The position numbers were made by a program, and so were the translations under genes. Below the pieces are notes generated by a model. The model made no database searches. It was not told where the DNA came from and worked only from the letters and a program-made list of their open reading frames with translations. Source: an uncultured Opitutia bacterium (GTDB lineage Bacteria > Verrucomicrobiota > Verrucomicrobiia > Opitutales > Opitutaceae). From it: DNA of 32,881 nt. The DNA lies in the NCBI GenBank assembly GCA_903940425.1, contig CAJAKX010000380.1:1-32881 (forward strand). The letters are read 5' to 3'. Shown piece after piece: positions 8,640 through 16,110 of this stretch; position 1 is the first letter of the stretch; each line of letters opens with the position of its first letter.

Positions 8640-8729
8640 GTGGAAACGCAGTTAAGTGCGTCGAAACCCCTGTTTTCGCAACTGCATTTGCGCCTCGACG
8701 GCCGGCCCGGCGGCGGTTTCTTCTCTCTC

Positions 8730-9818
8730 ATGGTCCGTCGATACGTCGTGATTCTGGCGGGAGGCAAAGGCGAGCGTTTCTGGCCACAGAGCCGCTTGCG
8801 CCGCCCGAAGCAATTGCTGCCCATCATCGGCGACCGGCCGATGCTGCGGCAGACGCTGGAGCGCGTCCTGCCGGTGGTGCCGGCCGCACGCGTGCTGGTG
8901 CTCACCAATGTTGAACAGGCGGCGGCGGTGCGGCGGGTTTGCCGGGTCCTGCCGCGCGCGAACATTATCGCCGAGCCGGTGGGCCGCGACTCCGGTCCGG
9001 CGGTGGGACTCGCGGCGCAATTGATCGCGGCGCGTGATCCCCGGGCGGTTTTTGCCTCGGTGCACTCCGACGCGGTCATCCACCATGTGCGGGCCTTCCA
9101 GGGCGATTTGCGCGCGGCCTTCGTGGCGGCCGAGGCGGCCCCGGTCATCGTGTTGATCGGCGTGCCCCCGACCGAGCCCTCCACCGCCTTCGGTTACATC
9201 CAGCGGGCGGAACCGTGGCGCACGGTGCACGGCCGGGTCATCTACCGGGCCCGGCGGTTTGTGGAAAAGCCCTCGCTGGAGGAGGCGCAGGGCTACCTCG
9301 CCTCCGGCGAATATTATTGGAATCCAGGCATCTTTGTGTGGCGGGCCGGCGTTGTCCTGGAAGCTTTTGCCCGGCATGCCCCCAAGGTTTTCGCGGGCCT
9401 GGCGAAGATCGGCGAAGCCCTGGCGGCCCGACGGCCGCTGACAGACACCCTGCGCAAAATTTATCCCTCGCTGCCGAAAATCGCGGTCGACTACGCCATC
9501 CTCGAAAAGGCGGATAACGTGGTCGTGTTTCCGGCCACCTTCGACTGGGACGACATCGGCTCTTGGGCGGCGCTCACCCGGCACTTGAGCAAGGACGCGG
9601 CCGGTAATGTCGTCCGCGGGAACGCCGTCATCGAGCAGGGCAGCCATAACATCGTCATCAACGAGGGCCGCCAATTCACCGCCGTCCTGGGCGCCGACAA
9701 CCTGATCATCGTGCAGACGCGCGACGCCACGCTGGTCTGCCCGCGCGACAAGGCGCAGCACCTGAAAACCCTGCTCCAGCGGCTGGCGGCGGATCCGCGC
9801 GGCCGCAAGCTCCTCTGA
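8730..9818 (+). CDS. manC: Mannose-1-phosphate guanylyltransferase
   Basis: The 362-residue enzyme would make GDP-mannose from mannose 1-phosphate and GTP, feeding cell-surface polysaccharide or LPS synthesis. The N-terminus has the nucleotidyltransferase signature AGGKGERFWPQSR, followed by KQLLPI, FVEKP and WNPGIFVW, and FDWDDIGSW close to the end of the catalytic domain; these are characteristic of the GMP/ManC family. A beta-helix-like tail follows. There is no phosphomannose isomerase domain, so this is the monofunctional short form. The open frame extends far upstream across the opposite-strand moeB gene; ATG 8730 is chosen because the family begins immediately before the AGGKGERFWP motif. 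ruvX starts 3 bp after the stop. Confidence 0.92.
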   Translation: MVRRYVVILAGGKGERFWPQSRLRRPKQLLPIIGDRPMLRQTLERVLPVVPAARVLVLTNVEQAAAVRRVCRVLPRANIIAEPVGRDSGPAVGLAAQLIAARDPRAVFASVHSDAVIHHVRAFQGDLRAAFVAAEAAPVIVLIGVPPTEPSTAFGYIQRAEPWRTVHGRVIYRARRFVEKPSLEEAQGYLASGEYYWNPGIFVWRAGVVLEAFARHAPKVFAGLAKIGEALAARRPLTDTLRKIYPSLPKIAVDYAILEKADNVVVFPATFDWDDIGSWAALTRHLSKDAAGNVVRGNAVIEQGSHNIVINEGRQFTAVLGADNLIIVQTRDATLVCPRDKAQHLKTLLQRLAADPRGRKLL

Positions 9819-9821
9819 GGC

Positions 9822-10250
9822 ATGCGTTGTCTCGGCATCGATTACGGGGAGAAGCGCGTCGGCCTCGGCTATGGCGACGACCTCGGCGTGGCGACGCCGC
9901 TGCCGGCCCTGACCGATCACTCGCCACGGAAACGGCTGGAAAAACTCGCCACGGTGATCCATCAGCGGCGCATCACCGACCTCGTGCTCGGCCATCCGCT
10001 CAACATGGACGACACGGCCGGCTTCAAGGCCAAGGAGGCCGAAGCCTTTGCCGCGCAGCTCAAGGCGACCTTCAGCCTGCCGGTGCATCTCGTGGACGAG
10101 CGGCTGACGTCCTTTGAGGCGGAGCAATCCATCCCCAAGCGGAAGCGGCGGGCGGTGCGGGCGTCCGGTCTGGTCGATTCACGCGCCGCCTGCCTCATCC
10201 TGCAGGATTTCCTCAACCAGCGTTTTCCGCCAAAGTCGGCGGAAGAATGA
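9822..10250 (+). CDS. ruvX: RuvX/YqgF-type putative pre-16S rRNA nuclease
   Basis: The 142-residue RNase H-like fold protein matches the YqgF family, implicated in 16S rRNA 5'-end maturation and earlier proposed as a Holliday-junction resolvase. The acidic active-site positions are present: D7 in LGIDYGEKRVG, E93 in VDERLTSFEAE, and D119 in GLVDSRAACLIL. Length is normal. The start is an ATG only 3 bp after manC, with GAGG immediately upstream, so the two are probably co-transcribed. The downstream side runs straight into a repeat element whose first base follows the stop codon. Confidence 0.92.
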   Translation: MRCLGIDYGEKRVGLGYGDDLGVATPLPALTDHSPRKRLEKLATVIHQRRITDLVLGHPLNMDDTAGFKAKEAEAFAAQLKATFSLPVHLVDERLTSFEAEQSIPKRKRRAVRASGLVDSRAACLILQDFLNQRFPPKSAEE

Positions 10251-10429
10251 CCGCGGATCAAGCGGATGACCCCGGATGAATGATTATTTCCTTTTATGGG
10301 CGACCAAAAATCCAGGCAGGAAGGTCGCTGGCGACCGCCCTGGCCCTGCCAGCGGAATTCTGCAAAGACCCGTGCTCATCCGTGTAATCCGTGGCTAACA
10401 AAATAGCTTTCGTGTCTTCCGTGGCCTCT
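10251..10429. repeat. Inverted repeat element between ruvX and truA (TCCGTG-type)
   Basis: The left arm at 10251-10268 and the right arm at 10377-10394 (CATCCGTGTAATCCGTGG) are inverted copies of one motif; the reverse complement of the left arm, CATCCGCTTGATCCGCGG, matches 13 of 18 positions. A further half-copy, TCGTGTCTTCCGTGGC, lies at about 10410-10425. Inside is a perfect small palindrome (GGTCGC-TG-GCGACC, 10323-10336) flanked by GGCAGG/CCTGCC. The same motif recurs as an inverted pair at 20524-20605. The element is AT-richer than the flanking genes and overlaps the 5' end of truA. Confidence 0.7.
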
Positions 10430-11173
10430 TCAAAAATCCAGCGCTGGAAGTGTGTCTGTGCCTACGACGGCCGGGGTTTCAGCGGCTGGCAAAGCCAGCC
10501 CGATGGCAACGCCGTGCAGGATGTCATCGAACGCCGCCTCAAGTGGATGCTCGGCCGCGCCGTGCGCATCCACGGCAGCGGCCGCACCGATGCGGGCGTG
10601 CACGCGCTGGGGCAGGTGTTTCACTTCGACGCCGGCTGGACGCACGGTCCCGCGAAACTGCTGGCGGCGTTGCGCGACGGACTGCCGCCGACGATCCAGG
10701 TGAAGTCGGCGCGCCCGGTGCCGCGGAGTTTCCACGCGCGTTTCTCGGCCGTCGGCAAAATCTATTTCTACCAGCTGCATCAGGGCGGTCCGGCCGATCC
10801 GTTCCTTCACCCGTTTTGCTGGTCGCTGCACCAGCCGCTCGACGTGGCGGCGATGCGCACGGCGGCGCGCCGCCTGACGGGGCGCCACGACTTCCGGGCG
10901 TTCACGGCCCTGAATGGCGTCGGGAGGGAGGACACCGTGCGGCACCTGCGCCGGCTCGACGTGACCGGACGCGGCGCGCGGCTGCGCATCACCGCGGAGG
11001 CCGACGGGTTTCTCTACAAGATGGTGCGCAGTCTCGTCGGCGCGCTCGTGGCCGTGGGGCGGGGGAAACTCACGCCGGTCCAGGTCGAGGCGATCCTGCA
11101 CACGGCCCGGCGCACCCATGCCGTCCAGACCGCGCCTGCGCAGGGGCTTTTCCTGGCGCGGGTGCTTTACTGA
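10391..11173 (+). CDS. truA: tRNA pseudouridine(38-40) synthase TruA
   Basis: The product isomerises uridines 38-40 in the anticodon arm of many tRNAs. The catalytic aspartate is D67 in GSGRTDAGVHALGQ. Family motifs include YDGRGFSGWQ near the N-terminus, RSFHARFSA, the RLTGRHDFRAF segment, and FLYKMVRSLVGAL near the C-terminus. Length is normal (up to 260 residues). The start is unusual: the only in-frame start codons ahead of the conserved region are GTG at 10391, 10412 and 10421, and a TAA lies at 10385. All three GTGs lie within copies of the TCCGTG repeat, so the annotated N-terminus of about 10 residues is uncertain. comF follows after 2 bp. Confidence 0.93.
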   Translation: MANKIAFVSSVASSKIQRWKCVCAYDGRGFSGWQSQPDGNAVQDVIERRLKWMLGRAVRIHGSGRTDAGVHALGQVFHFDAGWTHGPAKLLAALRDGLPPTIQVKSARPVPRSFHARFSAVGKIYFYQLHQGGPADPFLHPFCWSLHQPLDVAAMRTAARRLTGRHDFRAFTALNGVGREDTVRHLRRLDVTGRGARLRITAEADGFLYKMVRSLVGALVAVGRGKLTPVQVEAILHTARRTHAVQTAPAQGLFLARVLY

Positions 11174-11175
11174 GC

Positions 11176-11916
11176 ATGAGCACCCTTCTCGCGTTCGGCC
11201 AGCTGGGGCGCACCGCGGGCGACCTCGTGTTTCCGCCGGTGTGCGTGCACTGCGGGGGGCTGGTGGAAGGCGGCGGCCTGCGGCACCTCTGTACGCGGTG
11301 CGGGCCGCTGATGACCTTCGTGCAGCCGCCGCATTGCCACGTGTGTGGCCATCCCTTCGACGGGGAAGTGCACGGCCAGCGGGTATGTCCGCACTGCGCG
11401 GAACTCGAGCCCGCGTTCCGGGAGGGCCGCACCTGCGTGCTGCTGCAAGGTCCCGGGCGGACGCTCGTGCACGCGCTCAAATACCATCGCGCCCTGTATG
11501 TGCTGAAGGACATGGCCGCTCTCATCCGCGCCACCCCGGGGATCACCGGCTATCTGCACGGCGCGGTCCTCGTACCGGTGCCGTTGCATCCGCGCAAGGA
11601 ACGCGAGCGCGGCTACAACCAGAGCCGGCTGCTCGCGGAGTGCTTCGCCGCTGCCGGCGGCGCGGACACGCGCGTGACGGAGCCGTTGCGCCGCGTCATC
11701 GACACGCCGACCCAGACCGCCTTCGATCGGCGCGCCCGCCAGGCCAATCTGAAAAATGCCTTTGCCTTGCGGTCCGGCGCTGCCATAAACCCCGCCGAAC
11801 GTTACGTCCTCATTGATGATGTCTTCACGACGGGTTCCACCCTCAACGCCTGCGCTGCCGTGCTGCGGCGGGCCGGCTGCCTGAATCTCGACGTCGTCAC
11901 CTTCGGCCACGGCTGA
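11176..11916 (+). CDS. comF: ComF-family phosphoribosyltransferase-like protein
   Basis: The 246-residue protein belongs to the ComF/GntX family, needed for DNA uptake in naturally competent bacteria, possibly by helping to move single-stranded DNA inward. The N-terminal zinc-binding part carries Cys pairs (CVHCGG, CTRC, CHVCGHPF, CPHC). The C-terminal half is a type I PRTase-like fold with VLIDDVFTTGSTL, the PRPP-loop motif. VPVPLHPRKERERGYNQS is the usual ComF signature. It starts 2 bp after truA and ends 8 bp before accD, so it looks co-transcribed. No other competence gene is visible here. Confidence 0.9.
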   Translation: MSTLLAFGQLGRTAGDLVFPPVCVHCGGLVEGGGLRHLCTRCGPLMTFVQPPHCHVCGHPFDGEVHGQRVCPHCAELEPAFREGRTCVLLQGPGRTLVHALKYHRALYVLKDMAALIRATPGITGYLHGAVLVPVPLHPRKERERGYNQSRLLAECFAAAGGADTRVTEPLRRVIDTPTQTAFDRRARQANLKNAFALRSGAAINPAERYVLIDDVFTTGSTLNACAAVLRRAGCLNLDVVTFGHG

Positions 11917-11924
11917 TTTCCATC

Positions 11925-12794
11925 ATGGTGCATTTCAACAAGCCGCAGTATCCCACCGTTACCGCCAAAAAGAAGGACATCCCCAAGGGCGTCTGGGTGA
12001 AGTGCCCGCTCTCGGGCGAGATCGTCTTCAACAAGGATCTCGAGGCCAACCAGATGGTGGTGCCGAAGAGCGGCTATCATTTCCGCCTCGGCGCGCGGGA
12101 GCGCCTCAGGAACCTGCTCGACCCGGACACCTTCCAGGAATTCGCCGCGGAGGTGCGGGCGGCCGATCCCCTGGGCTTCACGGATTCGCAGCCTTATTCC
12201 GAGCGTCTCCGGAAATATGAAAAGGAGAGCGGCATGAACGAGGCGGTGGTGTGCGGCACCGGCCGCATCCACGGCATACCGGTGGCGGTGGCCGTGATGG
12301 ATTTCCGCTTCTGCGGCGGCGCCATGGGTAGCGCAACCGGCGAGAGGCTCACGCGCACCATCGAACGCGCGCTGCAGGAGAAGATTCCGTGCCTCATTTT
12401 CAGCGCCTCGGGCGGCGCGCGCATGCAGGAGGGCATTTTCTCGCTGATGCAGATGGCGAAGACCAGCGCGGCGCTGGGCCGGCTTGCGGCGGCGAAAATC
12501 CCCTTCATCTCCGTCCTCACCGACCCGACCACGGGCGGGGTTACGGCGAGCTTCGCCACGCTCGGCGACGTCATCCTTGCCGAGCCGGGCGCGATGATCG
12601 GCTTCGCCGGAGCGCGCGTCATCAAGGAGACCACCAAGCAGTCGCTGCCGGCGGGCTTTCAAAGCGCCGAGTTTCTCCTCAAGCACGGCCTCATCGACCA
12701 GATTGTCAGCCGGCTCGAGATGCGCGACCGGTTGCGCGACATCCTCCAGGCGCTGTACGTGAAGCAGCGGCCGGCGGCGGGCAAAGCCGAATAA
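11925..12794 (+). CDS. accD: Acetyl-CoA carboxylase carboxyltransferase subunit beta, zinc ribbon degenerate
   Basis: The 289-residue subunit pairs with AccA to transfer carboxyl from biotin-BCCP to acetyl-CoA, the first step of fatty-acid synthesis. The crotonase-like catalytic region is intact: GSATGERLTRTIERA, FSASGGARMQEG, DPTTGGVTASFA and the EPGAMIGFAGARVI loop. The N-terminal zinc ribbon is not. The normal C-x2-C-x15-C-x2-C set falls at residues 27, 30, 46 and 49 with spacing preserved, but here it reads Cys27, Ser30, Val46, Ser49 (KCPLSG ... VVPKSG). One cysteine cannot hold structural zinc, so this domain must be metal-free or act differently. folC follows after about 60 bp in the same direction, as in the common accD-folC pair. 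Confidence 0.95.
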   Translation: MVHFNKPQYPTVTAKKKDIPKGVWVKCPLSGEIVFNKDLEANQMVVPKSGYHFRLGARERLRNLLDPDTFQEFAAEVRAADPLGFTDSQPYSERLRKYEKESGMNEAVVCGTGRIHGIPVAVAVMDFRFCGGAMGSATGERLTRTIERALQEKIPCLIFSASGGARMQEGIFSLMQMAKTSAALGRLAAAKIPFISVLTDPTTGGVTASFATLGDVILAEPGAMIGFAGARVIKETTKQSLPAGFQSAEFLLKHGLIDQIVSRLEMRDRLRDILQALYVKQRPAAGKAE

Positions 12795-12854
12795 CGCCCG
12801 GAACAAAAGACGGCGTGACGCGGGTCCGTGCGCCTGTTGAACTCGCGTCCTTTC

Positions 12855-14162
12855 ATGCCAACAACCGGGACATTCGCCGGCTATGCACCGGTGCAGGACT
12901 ACCTTTTCGGCCTCAAGGCAAAGGGCATGAAATTCGGCATCGACCGGATGCAGGTCCTGGTCGAGGCGCTCGGCCATCCGGAAAGAAGCTACCCGGTCAT
13001 CCATGTCGCCGGCACGAACGGCAAGGGCTCGGTGTCGGCATTGCTCGACGCCATCCTGCACACGGCCGGCTGGCGCACCGGGCTCTACACGTCGCCCCAC
13101 CTCGTGAAGCTCGGCGAGCGCGTGCAGGTGGACCGCCGGCTGCTGGGCGAGGCGGAGATCGTCGCCTACACCAACGAACTGCGGCCCGTGGCGGAGCGAC
13201 CGGCGCTCTTCAGCGCCGACGATCATCCGAGCTTTTTCGAGTTCATGACGGCCATGGCCTTCCTCCAGTTTGCGCGGCGGCAGGTGGACATTGGCATCAT
13301 CGAGGTGGGTCTGGGCGGACGGCTCGACGCCACCAACGTCGTGCTGCCGGAGGTGGCGGTGATCACTTCGATCGGCCTCGACCATTGCGATATGCTCGGC
13401 GACCGGCTCGACCTGATCGCGGCCGAGAAGGCGGGCATCATCAAGCCGGGGCGGCCCGTCGTGCTCGGCCGCATGCCCCCCGTGGCCGAGGAGGTCATCC
13501 GGAAGATCGCGGCGGAGCGGCATGCGCCCGTTCATTCGGTGCGCGAGGAGTTCGGTGACGGCATCGATCGTTATCCGCACACCAATCTCGAGGGCGACTA
13601 CCAGCGCTGGAACGCCGCCACCGCCACGCTCGTCGCCCGGCTGCTGCCCCCGCGCTGGAAACTGGACGGCGAGGTCATCAGCCGCGGCCTCCTGCACGCC
13701 AACTGGCCAGGCCGCTGGCAGCGGATGACCGCCGGAGGACGCCCGCTCATCCTCGACGCCTCGCACAATCCCGAGGGGGCGCAGGTGCTCGACGCCAATC
13801 TGACGAAGCTCCTGTCCGAGACCGGCCGGAAACCGGTCATCATGACCGGCGCGCTCGGCGAGTATCGCGCCCGGGCCCTGCTCGAGGTGATTGCGCGGCA
13901 CGCCCGGGAGATCCACCTCGCCATTCCGCACCAGGCGCGCGCCTGCGGCTATGAGGAGCTGGAACACTGCGTCCCCGCGGCCTTCGACGGCCGGGTGGCG
14001 CGCACGACCGTCGCCGACGTGTTTCCCGGCCCGGATCGCTGCGCCATCGGCGGCGCGGAGGATACGGTGGTGGTCACGGGTTCAATCTACTTGATCGGCG
14101 AAGTCTTCGAGCAGCTCGAGCCCGGCCGCGGCGCCGGCGAGGGCCGGTTGCAGGATTTTTAG
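12855..14162 (+). CDS. folC: Folylpolyglutamate / dihydrofolate synthase
   Basis: The enzyme of about 435 residues adds glutamate to dihydropteroate and/or reduced folates. The ATP-binding P-loop is HVAGTNGKGSVSA (near residue 53). LYTSPHL, IIEVGLGGRLDATNV, the SIGLDHCDMLGDRL segment and LILDASHNPEGA are canonical Mur-ligase/FolC motifs. A GTG at 12828 would add nine residues, but ATG 12855 (MPTTGTFAGY) fits better with families starting just before the 'Y..v.dYLf.L' helix. No good ribosome-binding site precedes either start. The gene sits directly downstream of accD and ends the rightward run; a palindromic element follows. Confidence 0.93.
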   Translation: MPTTGTFAGYAPVQDYLFGLKAKGMKFGIDRMQVLVEALGHPERSYPVIHVAGTNGKGSVSALLDAILHTAGWRTGLYTSPHLVKLGERVQVDRRLLGEAEIVAYTNELRPVAERPALFSADDHPSFFEFMTAMAFLQFARRQVDIGIIEVGLGGRLDATNVVLPEVAVITSIGLDHCDMLGDRLDLIAAEKAGIIKPGRPVVLGRMPPVAEEVIRKIAAERHAPVHSVREEFGDGIDRYPHTNLEGDYQRWNAATATLVARLLPPRWKLDGEVISRGLLHANWPGRWQRMTAGGRPLILDASHNPEGAQVLDANLTKLLSETGRKPVIMTGALGEYRARALLEVIARHAREIHLAIPHQARACGYEELEHCVPAAFDGRVARTTVADVFPGPDRCAIGGAEDTVVVTGSIYLIGEVFEQLEPGRGAGEGRLQDF

Positions 14163-14203
14163 GTTCTGCGGGAGACGGGATGACTGCTACCTGCGAACAA
14201 TAG

Positions 14204-14322
14204 AGGCTATCCGAAAACCGTGCTGCGCTGCCCGGTGGAGGGCGCTGCTCCGTCAGCGCCGCTCGGGCATTTGGCGGCGACAGCGCGCCGCCCTCCAAGT
14301 TCTGACGGTTTTCGGATAACCT
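14204..14322. repeat. 119-bp palindromic element between folC and purA
   Basis: Terminal inverted repeats of 18 bp, AGGCTATCCGAAAACCGT (14204-14221) and ACGGTTTTCGGATAACCT (14305-14322), differ at one position. Inside, TGGAGGGCG and CGCCCTCCA form a second inverted pair, and further GC-rich hairpins are possible. The element occupies nearly all of the convergent gap between folC and purA. It has no room for a transposase. It could be a MITE or REP-like repeat that also serves as a bidirectional terminator. Confidence 0.75.
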
Positions 14323-14345
14323 CCAGCCTGTGGCTTCCAGATGGC

Positions 14346-15890
14346 TCAGAATCCCGCCAGCTCGATGAGCTCCGCCGTCGCCGGCACGTCCTTGATGATC
14401 TGCGTGGGCAGCGGGCCGACGCCGAGGTAGCGCAGATTGGGCAGCGCGGCCGGCCAGGCGCGGCCGTCATAGGCCACCTCGAGCAGGGCCTTCATCATGG
14501 CGCCGGCGTAGCGCTGGGCATTGCGCGGCAGATCGGCGAAGCGGCGCACGCCGGCGATGTCCTCGGGCCATCCCGGGCAGCTTTGATAAACCGGCCGGAG
14601 CGTCTTGCGCACCGCCTCGTTGCGCGGCACGTGGCGGACAACGCGTCCGTCGGGCGCCTGGTAGGCGGTGCAGACGAGCAGGTCGCCGCGCCAGTCGCCG
14701 GCCTGGGTGAGCGCGTCCAGCTTGTTGATCATCAGGTCGTGAAACCCGCCGTAGCGCAGCGCGTCACCCTTTTCGACCGCGTCGTACCAGCCGACCATGC
14801 GCTGGCGGCCGGTGGAGGTGCCGTACTCGAGCTGCTTCAGGCGGACGCACAGGGGATGGGTGTCGTCCATCTGCGTGAGGAACGTGTGGGTGCCGACCTT
14901 GGTGTCGTAGGCCTTGGCCACGCCGATGGTGTGGATGGGTTGGAGGGGAATGCCCGCCGACTGGAAGAACTCCGGCGAGAAGGTGTGCGAGGCCGTGACG
15001 TTGGGCGAAAAGCCCTGGCGTTTGTCGAGCCAGTAGGACTGGCCGAATTCGCCGATGATGGTCCGCCCGGCGCCCAGTTCGCGCAGCACCAGCTCGCGCA
15101 CCTCGCCGATGTGCCGGGCCAGCGCGGTGCCGGCGCGCCAGTAGGTCTCGGCCAGCCGGTCGAGATCGAGGGTGAACGGCTCGCGGCCGAGAAAGCGGAT
15201 GAAGTCAAATTCCTCCGCGGGGAAAATGCCCTGCTCGATGCTCTCGCGGTTGGCCCGTTGCTCGGCTTCCGTGAGTTTCTTGAAGAATCCGGTCCACGTC
15301 TCCTCGCTCACGCGGCAGACGTGGCGGATGGTGTGGAGGGCGCGGTCGGCGCGCTGGGCGAGCTTGCGGGCGAAATAGTTGGGACCGGCCTGGAAGTCGG
15401 AAAAGCAGATCTGCCACTGGGCGATCTCGTCGCCGTAGGCCGGCGTGATGCCGCGGCCGGTGGAGCCGCGCGGCTCCTCGTGGAGCACGTTGGTGCGGTA
15501 GTCCTCCCACGCGAGGTCGAGCAGGCGGTGGGTGAGGTCGGAGACCAGCGTGCGCTCGTCGATGAGCAGGCGCGAGAGCACGGCATAGCCCTTGTGCTCG
15601 AGCGGCCGGGTCTCCCACCAGATCTTGCGCGGGTCGGCCACGACGCCGCTGCCGATGCAGAGGTGCGGAATGAAGGGCACGGCCACGCCGGACGGCAGCA
15701 GGTTGAACTTCAGGCCGGCGGCGGTGTGGCCCGAGTTGGCGCCGCCGTTGACCTTGATGACGACCGCGACGGGCGCGCGGGACGGACGCAGCTCCTCGGC
15801 GACCTCGGGAATGAGCCGGCCTTTGCCTTCGTCGCCGAAGCTGATGCCCACATCGGCGATGAGCTGGCTGCTGAACGGGGAGAGGGACAT
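14346..15890 (-). CDS. purA: Divergent adenylosuccinate synthetase
   Basis: The enzyme joins IMP and aspartate with GTP hydrolysis, the first committed step to AMP. Recognisable motifs are FGDEGKGR at 18-25 (catalytic Asp and P-loop-like segment), GGANSGHT at 49-56, [14 protein letters not shown] at 142-155, [11 protein letters not shown] near 358-368 and NKLDAL at 389. It departs from typical PurA in several ways: 514 residues rather than about 430, an N-terminus without the usual QWGDEGKGKIVD, and [19 protein letters not shown] near 281 where most PurA read EGAQGxLLDIDxGTYP. It lies 220 bp downstream of guaB on the same strand; a small hairpin (16064-16083) without a T tract lies between. 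The two enzymes draw on the same IMP pool. Confidence 0.85.
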   Translation of the reverse strand: MSLSPFSSQLIADVGISFGDEGKGRLIPEVAEELRPSRAPVAVVIKVNGGANSGHTAAGLKFNLLPSGVAVPFIPHLCIGSGVVADPRKIWWETRPLEHKGYAVLSRLLIDERTLVSDLTHRLLDLAWEDYRTNVLHEEPRGSTGRGITPAYGDEIAQWQICFSDFQAGPNYFARKLAQRADRALHTIRHVCRVSEETWTGFFKKLTEAEQRANRESIEQGIFPAEEFDFIRFLGREPFTLDLDRLAETYWRAGTALARHIGEVRELVLRELGAGRTIIGEFGQSYWLDKRQGFSPNVTASHTFSPEFFQSAGIPLQPIHTIGVAKAYDTKVGTHTFLTQMDDTHPLCVRLKQLEYGTSTGRQRMVGWYDAVEKGDALRYGGFHDLMINKLDALTQAGDWRGDLLVCTAYQAPDGRVVRHVPRNEAVRKTLRPVYQSCPGWPEDIAGVRRFADLPRNAQRYAGAMMKALLEVAYDGRAWPAALPNLRYLGVGPLPTQIIKDVPATAELIELAGF

Positions 15891-16110
15891 GGTTCAAGCG
15901 GCAGCCAGAGATGCGAGCCCCCTGTTGCCATGAAGGAGAAAGGGGAGGGGGGACGGCGGGGCAAGGAGATTCTTGGGAAACCGGAAAGCGGAGACCAGAT
16001 AGGCGGAACCCGAGGCCAACGGCAGTTGTCAGTCGCGCCAGCTTCGGGCGCCATCCCGCCCGTCCAAACCCTCATGGGGTTGGCTATGGCAACCCTGAAC
16101 CTATGCCCGC

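Noticed and set aside
7566-8729. A long N-terminal extension of the manC frame
   Set aside because: This part is antisense to the MoeB/rhodanese gene; the guanylyltransferase begins at ATG 8730, just before its signature motif.
11802-13967. A 721-codon open frame on the minus strand opposite comF, accD and folC
   Set aside because: It is a GC-driven shadow: all three plus-strand genes have clear family motifs, and the antisense product is Arg/His/Gly-rich with no recognisable domain.
14346-15890. PurZ (phage-type aminoadenylosuccinate synthetase) as an explanation for the divergent PurA
   Set aside because: As I recall, PurZ lacks the catalytic Asp of the GDEGKG motif. Here that Asp is present, and no other base-modification or phage genes are near.
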